DNA of 64,000 nucleotides from Nostoc spongiaeforme FACHB-130 (GTDB lineage Bacteria > Cyanobacteriota > Cyanobacteriia > Cyanobacteriales > Nostocaceae), in NCBI RefSeq assembly GCF_014698475.1, contig NZ_JACJTB010000002.1, forward strand, positions 124,001 to 188,000, given 5' to 3'. The position numbers and the translations under genes are program-made. Shown in pieces: positions 54,501-61,949 of this stretch. The notes below the pieces were generated by a model that was not told where the DNA came from, ran no database searches, and saw only the letters and a program-made list of their open reading frames with translations. The stretch's first letter is position 1. Every line of letters starts with the position of its first letter.

Positions 54501-54645
54501 AAAACTCACATTTACAGTGTTCCTTAGAGCTTATTCCGTTTAATTTTCACTTCAAGTTTGATACAAATAGGCCGCAGGGGGGCAGGGGGAAAGAATGAAA
54601 AACCCATAAATTTGTATCATTTTTTTTGTGAAACGGTATAGGCAC

Positions 54646-54936
54646 ATGGAAAAAATCATTATCGTGAAATGGAGAATTAAGGAGTCGGAAACGTCGCGGA
54701 TCTTGAAATTGCTACCGGAACTGGCCGAGAAGACCAGATCGGAGGAAGGCAATATTTCCTACATGATTTATCAGTCGGAAAATGATCCTTGCGAACTCAT
54801 TCTTTGCGAACACTACACCGACACCACTGCCGCAGAATCTCACAGGCAATCAGAACACTATAAAAGAATCGTTGCAGAAGAGATCATCCCCTATCTGGAA
54901 AGCCGCGAGGTGATATCGGTGAAGAAGCTTGTTTAA
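54646..54936 (+). CDS. Antibiotic biosynthesis monooxygenase (ABM/YgiN-like) protein
   Basis: 96 residues from ATG 54646 of the small dimeric alpha+beta-barrel ABM family, which includes quinol monooxygenases. Key text: EKIIIVKWRIKESETSRILK, PELAEKTRSEEGNISYMIYQ, DPCELILCEHYTDTTAAESH, and YKRIVAEEIIPYLESREVIS. The start at 54628 (MKRYRHM) is not supported. Base composition and codon use are higher in GC than the neighbours, as in the following gene at 54982 (46 bp downstream), so the two look like one acquired cassette. Confidence 0.85.
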   Translation: MEKIIIVKWRIKESETSRILKLLPELAEKTRSEEGNISYMIYQSENDPCELILCEHYTDTTAAESHRQSEHYKRIVAEEIIPYLESREVISVKKLV

Positions 54937-54981
54937 AGCTTTGTCCCGAACTGAGCTAAAAAACCACATTCAGGAGAAACT

Positions 54982-55656
54982 ATGTCAAAGAAGATTCTTT
55001 TTATCGTGTCGAATGCGTGCGTTATTGGCCCGAACAACCGCAGGACGGGAAATTTTCTGCCAGAGGTCGCACATCCTTATGCTGAATTCGACAGAGCAAA
55101 ATACCAAATTGATTTTGCAAGCCTCACCGGAGATACACCGTTTCTGGATGCGCTCAATCTTGCTGACGACCCTGATAACTTAGCCTTCTTGGTAGGAAAA
55201 GGGTGGGAATCAATGCAGAAAGCGAAAAAGCTCTCAGATGTAGACGTTAGCCAATACAACGCCATTTTTATGCCTGGCGGTTTGGCACCGATGGTCGATA
55301 TGCCTGAGCATCCACTCCTCAAAAAGGTTGTGAAAGAGACGTACGAGCGGGGTGCTGTTGTTGGGGCTGTTTGTCACGGCCCAGTCTCGTTGCTGAACGT
55401 CAAGTTGAGTGATGGCACCTATCTGCTCGCTGGGAAGAATATCAGTTCATTTACAAACGACGAGGAAGAAAACTACGCAAAAGCTGATGTGCCTTTCGAG
55501 TTGGAAACGGCGCTCACTCAACAAGGCGCACTCTTCCACAAGACGGCACCTTGGCAGGCATTCAGCATCGTCGATGGAAATCTTGTCACCGGACAGAATC
55601 CTGCTTCTGCCAAAGGTGTTGCCGAGAAAATGATCGCACTCTTGGAGTCTGCATAA
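54982..55656 (+). CDS. DJ-1/PfpI-family (type 1 glutamine amidotransferase-like) protein
   Basis: 224 residues with the DJ-1/PfpI fold: KILFIVSNACVIGPNNRRTG, FMPGGLAPMVDMPEHPLL, and the nucleophile Cys in VVGAVCHGPVSLLNVKLSDG. The Glu in FLPEVAHPYAEFDRAKY fits the family's early acid position. The ATG 54982 has CAGGAGAAACT 6-8 bases upstream. It is co-oriented with the ABM gene and shares its raised GC. The family includes glyoxalase III-type and chaperone proteins; which applies here is unknown. Possible detoxification of a reactive carbonyl or quinone compound is inference from the gene pair. Confidence 0.88.
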   Translation: MSKKILFIVSNACVIGPNNRRTGNFLPEVAHPYAEFDRAKYQIDFASLTGDTPFLDALNLADDPDNLAFLVGKGWESMQKAKKLSDVDVSQYNAIFMPGGLAPMVDMPEHPLLKKVVKETYERGAVVGAVCHGPVSLLNVKLSDGTYLLAGKNISSFTNDEEENYAKADVPFELETALTQQGALFHKTAPWQAFSIVDGNLVTGQNPASAKGVAEKMIALLESA

Positions 55657-55711
55657 CAATTGCGGTGCAATGAATTGAATGAAGTCGCTGGTGCTGAGTT
55701 CAAAGAGAATA

Positions 55712-57190
55712 TCAGATCAGAACAGTTGGTGTAACCAAAAGAAGTTCGTAAACAGCGATCGCTTCATCCTTACCTTTTAACTTTACTGCTTGATCCACCA
55801 ATTTTAATGAGAACAAATCTGGTTGAGATAAACTCTCAATCACTGCTTCTGTTACCAAAATTTTGCAGCCATATTGTTTAGTCAAGCCTTCAATGCGTGA
55901 GGCAATATTCACAGCATCACCAATGACTGTAGAATCAATGCGTCCAGTAAATCCGACTGTCCCCATGACTACTTCACCACGATGCAAGCCAATGCCAATG
56001 TTAATTTTTGGGAGTTCTTTTTGCATCCGTTCTTGATTAAACTGATCTAGGGCTTGCTGCATTAAAATTGCTGCTTTGAGTGCGCCATCAGTGTTGTCAT
56101 CATCAAATAATGCCATGACAGCATCGCCAATATATTTATCAATAAACCCTCCTGAACGATCAATTACTTGCCCAATACAAGCTAGGTAGTCATTCAAAAA
56201 TGTAAATATCTCGATTGGTGTCATCATTTCTGAAATGGAAGTGTAACCGCGAATGTCACAGAATAAAATTGTGATGTGGCGTGTGACTGCGATACCTACC
56301 TCAATATTTTCGATGCCTTGGGGTGCGATCGCTAAAATAAATTTATTCGGCACAAATAATTCAAAAGATTCTAAAGTTCTCTGTAATTTACTAAATGAAC
56401 TTTGCAATGCAGCAGACATCTCATTAAACGATGTTGCTAATGCACCAATTTCATCTGCATTGGTAATTGCTGCCCGGTGTTGCAAATCTCCAGCTGCAAT
56501 TTGAGCAGCACTAATTTGTAAACGACGAATTGGGTTACTCAAGCGTCTCGCCAGAATATATGCACACACCCAACTCACCAACAGCCCAATAGCACCGACT
56601 ATTAATGCTTGATTGACTGCATTGGCGACAGCAAGGTTAACTTGGCGCAGAGACACACCTAAGCGTAAAGTGCCAATTTTTTCACCTGATAGCCGTGGAA
56701 TAGATGAAGCTACTTCGATAATGCGATCGCCACGTTTCGCCCTGATATGATTAGCAAAGAGGATATCTGTTAATGCAAAAGTCTCAATAGAACTAGATTT
56801 TGGCGATGCTTTCTGCGCTGCATTGCTCACCTTCACAGGCACAATATCGGGAATGTATTGTCCTTGTAGATACTCAGGTGAAGCAGCAATAATCTGATTC
56901 TCCAGCCGTGCATCAGTTACCAAAATATAGACAAAATCCTCGTTTTCTCGCAGCATCACATTCAAGTTAAGACGCATTTGACTCCAGTTGCGCTCTTCTA
57001 GGTGATTAGCAAAGGTGGAAGTCCCCAACACCCTAGACATGAACCTGGCTTCATTCAATTTCTGCTCCCGGTAAAGGGTACTTTCAGTTTTTGCCCATAC
57101 CAAAACAACTGCACCCACCAACGCCACACTTAATAGTGTTGTTGCAGTCATGATTCGGGTACGAATCGAGCGGAAACTAAATAATTTCAT
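55712..57190 (-). CDS. Membrane adenylate cyclase (HAMP - class III)
   Basis: 492 residues. Two membrane segments (about 13-33 and 195-215) surround a roughly 150-residue extracytoplasmic sensor. They are followed by a HAMP linker (SNPIRRLQISAAQIAAGDLQ) and a class III cyclase domain (about 305-480). The metal-binding Asp residues are in ITILFCDIRGYTSISEMM and DKYIGDAVMALFDD, and substrate-binding residues in RIDSTVIGDAVNIASRIEGL; the Lys in IDKYIGD favours ATP over GTP. Transcribed after the lipoprotein gene at 57187, whose stop overlaps its start by four bases (ATGA). Confidence 0.9.
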   Translation of the reverse strand: MKLFSFRSIRTRIMTATTLLSVALVGAVVLVWAKTESTLYREQKLNEARFMSRVLGTSTFANHLEERNWSQMRLNLNVMLRENEDFVYILVTDARLENQIIAASPEYLQGQYIPDIVPVKVSNAAQKASPKSSSIETFALTDILFANHIRAKRGDRIIEVASSIPRLSGEKIGTLRLGVSLRQVNLAVANAVNQALIVGAIGLLVSWVCAYILARRLSNPIRRLQISAAQIAAGDLQHRAAITNADEIGALATSFNEMSAALQSSFSKLQRTLESFELFVPNKFILAIAPQGIENIEVGIAVTRHITILFCDIRGYTSISEMMTPIEIFTFLNDYLACIGQVIDRSGGFIDKYIGDAVMALFDDDNTDGALKAAILMQQALDQFNQERMQKELPKINIGIGLHRGEVVMGTVGFTGRIDSTVIGDAVNIASRIEGLTKQYGCKILVTEAVIESLSQPDLFSLKLVDQAVKLKGKDEAIAVYELLLVTPTVLI

Positions 57191-58194
57191 GGTGTAGTGG
57201 TTAATTCTTCTACAAATGTTACCCAGCGCGATTGGCTAATTTTGGCAGGACATTGAGAACTAAAAGCTAAAGTTACTGGGCCTCCCATCTTAGCGGGAAT
57301 TAACTCGCGGCTTTCGCCCCAACGAGTTACTAGTAAAATATCGCACTTACTTAAATCTTTAGTAGTCAATCGTACTGGAGCATCATCATAAAATGGTGCT
57401 TTACCGCGAATTATGACTCCTCCCTGTTGGGGTAATGGTTCATTGAGGTGAGTGAAAATATCACGCAGCCTGACTCCAGAGAGTTTGATTTTGCCACTAG
57501 GCCAAGATATTCTGTAGCCGACTGTTTGCTCTAAGGTGATTTGCGATAATTGATCTAAAGTAGCTAAGTTAACTTGATGCTGATTAACTTGGAGTTTGAC
57601 TGGTTCAGTCCCAACTACGATGTGACTGACATAAAATGCCCAATTCGCTGAGTCATACTTTTGCTTCAGTTGCGGATACTGAGTATAGGGAAAGACTAAA
57701 TAAAGAGGCCCACCTTGAGTGCGGGCAATTGGTTGATTATTTTTAGCGATCGCCAACATAATTGGATATGTCAGCAAATCCTTGAGACTCAGGGTAGTTT
57801 GGTAAGAATCAAAGGAAACAAAAGTTACATCCGTAACATGACTGGCGACAGCAAATTGTTGTAAAAGTACCGCTACAGGCACACCCCGAAAATCAAAAAT
57901 CTCGTTAGAATGCAGGATGTCTAGAGGATCAGTTGTTTTGAGATGATTGGTTGCTAAAGTTTGTAACTGCTGCCAATTGAAATTTAAAGATTCGCCAGTA
58001 GTCGTTTCACCTTGAATAACCAAATTCCACTGACTTTGCTGTGCTTTTTTAGTGTTATTTGCAACAATTTCCGCATTGCGAGCGATTGCTTCTTTGCGCC
58101 ATACTTCCAGTTGTTTATCTGTTGGTTGGTTTGTGCAACCACCCACACAGACAATTGCGATGGTTAAAGGTATTAAGGCTAAGTTTTTCCACAT
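57187..58194 (-). CDS. Lipoprotein with two tandem molybdopterin-domain-like halves
   Basis: 335 residues. A lipoprotein signal (LTIAIVCVGGCTNQPTDKQL, Cys20) suggests an outer-leaflet or periplasmic anchor. The chain then shows two similar halves. The first (about 50-200) has FDFRGVPVAVLLQQFAVASH, IARTQGGPLYLVFPYTQYPQ and WAFYVSHIVVGTEP. The second (about 205-330) has LSGVRLRDIFTHLNEPLPQQ, DILLVTRWGESRELIPAKMG and WVTFVEELTT. Each recalls the sulfite-oxidase/YedY molybdopterin fold, but no Mo-ligand Cys is seen in either half, so it is probably a binding or sensory protein. ATGA overlap with the cyclase implies a paired function. Confidence 0.65.
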   Translation of the reverse strand: MWKNLALIPLTIAIVCVGGCTNQPTDKQLEVWRKEAIARNAEIVANNTKKAQQSQWNLVIQGETTTGESLNFNWQQLQTLATNHLKTTDPLDILHSNEIFDFRGVPVAVLLQQFAVASHVTDVTFVSFDSYQTTLSLKDLLTYPIMLAIAKNNQPIARTQGGPLYLVFPYTQYPQLKQKYDSANWAFYVSHIVVGTEPVKLQVNQHQVNLATLDQLSQITLEQTVGYRISWPSGKIKLSGVRLRDIFTHLNEPLPQQGGVIIRGKAPFYDDAPVRLTTKDLSKCDILLVTRWGESRELIPAKMGGPVTLAFSSQCPAKISQSRWVTFVEELTTTP

Positions 58195-58584
58195 TTTTAA
58201 GTGCTGAGTGCTGAGAATTACCCCCAGCGATTAGAAATCGCGGCTATACAGGCAAAACCCGCCTGCGCGGGTTAAAACCTTGATTTTTTATTAGTCCGCG
58301 CAGGCGGACTTAGTTTGTGTAGCCGCGACTTCCAGTCGCCCAGTGCAAGATATAAACGAGGTAATACAGTTTTACTCTGTGTGCCAAACTACTCTAGAAA
58401 AACTTAACTATCCTAAGTTTCTATAGCTGTAGCCAGACTCAGCAACGCCAGTTGCTACAACGGAGGGAACCTCCGCAACGCACTGGCTCCTCAGCACTTT
58501 GCTACAAGCAAAATTCAAGAGTCACAATAGAAGACGCGGACTGTCTATAAACAGTTATGCACTAAGTTAAGGAGATTATTATCT
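58195..58584. other. Intergenic region with foldback repeats, upstream of putA
   Basis: 390 bases. It holds the 113-bp foldback at 58227-58339 and a GCAACG-type repeat around 58430-58490 (AACGCCAGTTGCTACAACGG and GCAACGCACTGG). The last 20 bases carry the putA ribosome site AGGAG. CTGAGTG heptamers lie at 58201-58215. Confidence 0.65.
58227..58339. repeat. 113-bp foldback repeat
   Basis: The ends are about 24-base inverted repeats with few mismatches: GCGATTAGAAATCGCGGCTA at the left and the complement of TAGCCGCGACTTCCAGTCGC at the right. The inner part carries two further hairpins (CCCGCCTGCGCGGG and GTCCGCGCAGGCGGAC). This is typical of a miniature mobile element. Only one copy is present in the window. 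Confidence 0.65.
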
Positions 58585-61563
58585 GTGGTGTTACAAATAC
58601 AAACCAGCATCTACGAACCTAAAACCCAGGAAATTGCTAAACAACTCTTATCAGCTACCCAAGAAAATCGTTCGTTTTTAGCTTCCTTGCGCGACCAAAT
58701 GCGCTGGGATGATAAATTACTTGCTTGGGCGATGAGTAATCCGGGTTTGCGGGTGCAACTTTTCCGCTTTATTGATACTTTGCCAGCGTTACGCAGTAAA
58801 CCTGAAATTGCTGCCCATTTACAAGAATATTTAGGCGATGAAACTGTCGAATTACCAGCCGCCCTCAAGGGGATGTTAAATTTTGCTAACCCCGATTCGA
58901 TGCCGGGACAAGTGGCTGCAACAACTGTCTCGACTGCGGTGGAAACTTTAGCACATAAATATATTGCTGGCGAAAATATTAAACAAGTCATCAAAACAGT
59001 TGAACGCCTGCGGAAAGAAAAAATGGCGTTCACAATTGATTTACTTGGCGAAGCTGTAATTACAGAAGTAGAGGCGCAGTCTTATCTAGAACGCTATCAA
59101 GAATTGATTGCCCAATTGGTAGAAGCATCAAAAAATTGGACGCATATTCCCGCAATTGATGAAGCAGATGGCGAAAGGCTGGCAAAAGTCCAAGTTTCTG
59201 TGAAATTAACCGCGTTTTATTCGCAATTTGACCCTTTAGATGCTAAAGGTAGTGAGGAAAGAGTTAGCGATCGCATTCGTAACTTATTACGTTATGCCAA
59301 AGAGTTAGGCGCAGCTATTCATTTTGATATGGAACAGTATGCGTATAAAGATTTAACTCTGAATATTTTGCAAAAGTTATTACTAGAAGATGAGTTTCGC
59401 CAACGCACAGATATAGGGATCACAATCCAAGCATACTTGCGTGATAGTGAGCAAGATGCCAGAAATGTGATTGCTTGGTTGAAACAGCGCGGATATCCTT
59501 TAACAATTCGCTTGGTGAAGGGTGCGTATTGGGATCAGGAAACTATTAAAGCAGCCCAGAAGCATTGGCCGCAACCTGTTTACAATGACAAGGTGGCGAC
59601 TGATGCCAATTTTGAAGCGATAACTCAGTTGTTGCTGGAAAATCATCAATATGTCTATGCTGCCATTGGTAGTCATAACGTGCGATCGCAAGCACGGGCG
59701 ATTGCGATAGCGGAAAGTTTAAAGGTTCCCCGCCGTTGTTTTGAAATGCAAGTTCTGTACGGGATGGGGGATAAATTAGCGAAGGCTTTGGTTGATCAGG
59801 GTTATCGGGTGAGGGTTTATTGTCCTTACGGGGAATTGTTACCGGGGATGGCGTATTTGATTCGGCGGTTGTTGGAGAATACGGCTAATAGTTCATTTTT
59901 GCGGCAGAATTTGGAGAATCGGCCTGTGGAGGAACTGCTTGCACCGCCGGATATATCTCGCGCAGAGGCGCAAAGTCGCAAAGAAGAGGAGGGGAGGTTT
60001 GTAGGTGCGGCGGATACTGATTATGCTGAGGAGGAGAGAAGGAGGAAGGCGGCGCTGGCTTTTGAGGGGGTGCGTCGGCAGTTTGGGAAGAGTTATCTAC
60101 CTTTAATTAATGGGGAGTATGTGAATACTCTGGAGGTGATTGATTCTGTTAATCCTTCTAATTTTACTCAGGTGATTGGCAAGGTTGGCTTGATTAGTGT
60201 GGAACAGGCGGAACAGGCGATGCAGGCGGCGAAGGCGGCGTTTCCTGGGTGGAAGAAAACGCCTGTGAAGCAACGGGCTGATATTTTACGCAAGGCTGCG
60301 GATTTGCTGGAAGAACGCCGTGCGGAGTTGTCGGCTTGGATAGTTTTGGAGGTGGGTAAGCCTGTTAAGGAAGCTGACGCAGAGGTTTCAGAGGCGATAG
60401 ATTTTTGTCGCTACTATGCTGATGAGATGGAACGGTTATCTCAAGGTGTTAATTATGACGTACCTGGAGAAACAAACCGTTATATCTACCAGTCACGGGG
60501 AATTGCGGTGGTGATTTCGCCTTGGAATTTCCCGTTGGCGATCGCCTGTGGAATGACTGTGGCTGCTTTGGTTACGGGTAATTGTACACTGCTGAAACCT
60601 GCGGAAACATCTTCGATTATTACTGCCAAACTCACAGAAATTTTGGTTGAGGCGGGGATTCCCAATGGTGTTTTTCAATACGTCCCCGGTAAGGGTTCCC
60701 AGGTTGGCGCTTACTTGGTGAGTCACCCTCATACTCATGTAATTGCTTTTACTGGTTCTCAAGAAGTGGGCTGTAGAATTTACGCAGAGGCAGCAACCCT
60801 AAAGCCTTTGCAAAGGCACATGAAGCGAGTAATTGCAGAGATGGGTGGCAAGAATGCCATCATCGTTGATGAAAGTGCTGATTTAGACCAAGCAGTTGTG
60901 GGGGTTGTGCAGTCAGCTTTTGGTTACAGTGGGCAGAAATGCTCGGCTTGTTCGCGGGTGGTGGTTGTCGAATCAATCTACGATACTTTTGTGGCGAGGT
61001 TAGTTGAGGCGACAAAATCTTTGAATATTGGCGAGGCTGAGTTACCTAGTACGCAGGTAGGGCCTGTGATTGATGCTAATGCCCGCGATCGCATCCGGGA
61101 GTATATTGAAAAGGGTAAAGCAGAAGCAAAACTAGCCCTAGAGTTACCATCTCCAGCCCAAGGTTATTTTATCGGCCCGGTTATCTTTAGTGAAGTTCCA
61201 GCCGATGGCATTATTGCTCAACAAGAAATATTTGGGCCTGTGTTAGCTGTAATTAAGGTGAGGGATTTTGCTGAAGCATTAAAAGTTGCTAACGGGACAA
61301 ATTACGCCTTAACTGGCGGTTTGTATTCCCGCACACCTTCCCATATTCAACAAGCACAGGAAGAATTTGAAGTCGGTAACTTGTACATTAATAGGAATAT
61401 TACAGGAGCGATCGTAGCTCGGCAACCCTTCGGCGGCTTCAAACTTTCTGGTGTCGGTTCTAAAGCAGGCGGCCCTGACTACTTGCTACAGTTCCTCGAA
61501 CCGCGCACAATCACAGAAAATATTCAACGCCAAGGTTTTGCACCCATCGAAGGCGCAGAATAA
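58585..61563 (+). CDS. putA: Bifunctional proline dehydrogenase/glutamate semialdehyde dehydrogenase PutA
   Basis: 992 residues. The N-terminal PRODH barrel (about 60-450) oxidises proline with FAD: VSVKLTAFYSQFDPLDAKGS, GAYWDQETIKAAQKHWPQPV (substrate channel) and FEMQVLYGMGDKLAKALVDQ. The C-terminal aldehyde dehydrogenase (about 500-985) oxidises glutamate semialdehyde with NAD: VISPWNFPLAIACGMTVAAL, catalytic Glu in VIAEMGGKNAIIVDES and Cys in YSGQKCSACSRV. There is no ribbon-helix-helix DNA-binding domain, so it is not a self-repressor. Start GTG 58585 after AGGAG. The linker (about 455-495) contains a repeat-derived stretch (bases 59951-59995). Proline catabolism supplies carbon and nitrogen. 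Confidence 0.95.
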   Translation: MVLQIQTSIYEPKTQEIAKQLLSATQENRSFLASLRDQMRWDDKLLAWAMSNPGLRVQLFRFIDTLPALRSKPEIAAHLQEYLGDETVELPAALKGMLNFANPDSMPGQVAATTVSTAVETLAHKYIAGENIKQVIKTVERLRKEKMAFTIDLLGEAVITEVEAQSYLERYQELIAQLVEASKNWTHIPAIDEADGERLAKVQVSVKLTAFYSQFDPLDAKGSEERVSDRIRNLLRYAKELGAAIHFDMEQYAYKDLTLNILQKLLLEDEFRQRTDIGITIQAYLRDSEQDARNVIAWLKQRGYPLTIRLVKGAYWDQETIKAAQKHWPQPVYNDKVATDANFEAITQLLLENHQYVYAAIGSHNVRSQARAIAIAESLKVPRRCFEMQVLYGMGDKLAKALVDQGYRVRVYCPYGELLPGMAYLIRRLLENTANSSFLRQNLENRPVEELLAPPDISRAEAQSRKEEEGRFVGAADTDYAEEERRRKAALAFEGVRRQFGKSYLPLINGEYVNTLEVIDSVNPSNFTQVIGKVGLISVEQAEQAMQAAKAAFPGWKKTPVKQRADILRKAADLLEERRAELSAWIVLEVGKPVKEADAEVSEAIDFCRYYADEMERLSQGVNYDVPGETNRYIYQSRGIAVVISPWNFPLAIACGMTVAALVTGNCTLLKPAETSSIITAKLTEILVEAGIPNGVFQYVPGKGSQVGAYLVSHPHTHVIAFTGSQEVGCRIYAEAATLKPLQRHMKRVIAEMGGKNAIIVDESADLDQAVVGVVQSAFGYSGQKCSACSRVVVVESIYDTFVARLVEATKSLNIGEAELPSTQVGPVIDANARDRIREYIEKGKAEAKLALELPSPAQGYFIGPVIFSEVPADGIIAQQEIFGPVLAVIKVRDFAEALKVANGTNYALTGGLYSRTPSHIQQAQEEFEVGNLYINRNITGAIVARQPFGGFKLSGVGSKAGGPDYLLQFLEPRTITENIQRQGFAPIEGAE
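59951..59993. repeat. Repeat-derived stretch in the PutA linker
   Basis: ATATCTCGCGCAGAGGCGCAAAG-like text, of the family that reads CTCACGCAGAGACGCAGAGG in the smc insertion (11737-11756, reversed). It encodes DISRAEAQSRKEEE, which starts like the smc insertion (DISRRDAEAR). It lies in the linker, away from both catalytic domains. Confidence 0.5.
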
Positions 61564-61949
61564 TCCTTGTAATTAGGGAAATTCAAATTCATTACTTCAA
61601 ACAAGTTGATGAACAATGGAAAGGTTTTCGCCAACAAGTTTATAACTGGAATTGAGTGAATGAATTAAGCTACGCCAATTTTGTCACGGCTAGTAATAGC
61701 AAGTAATCGCTTTCCCACACACTGTTATGCTTTGTGTGGGGATATAAATTTAATTTTGAGCTTGTTTGTTTACGGATGGCGATCGCACAAAAAAACATCC
61801 ATCAAATTAGTTGATTTGTATTACCATCGATAAAAGTAGCGCGAGAACAAATACGTCCGTTCTAAATCCCTCATTTCTTTCATAGTAGGAGTTAGAGGTC
61901 AGTTTTCCTCCTGTCTCCTGCCCTCTAACTCCTGCCTTCAAATGTAAAC
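61564..61949. other. Intergenic region after putA
   Basis: 386 bases. A hairpin CCCACACA (61714-61721) with TGTGTGGG (61733-61740) could act as a weak terminator of putA. TCCTGCC-type short repeats lie at 61905-61935. No coding frame. Confidence 0.5.

Noticed and set aside
54929-55183. An 84-codon frame overlapping the DJ-1 gene start
   Set aside because: It is a shadow frame of the DJ-1/PfpI gene and shares no family features.
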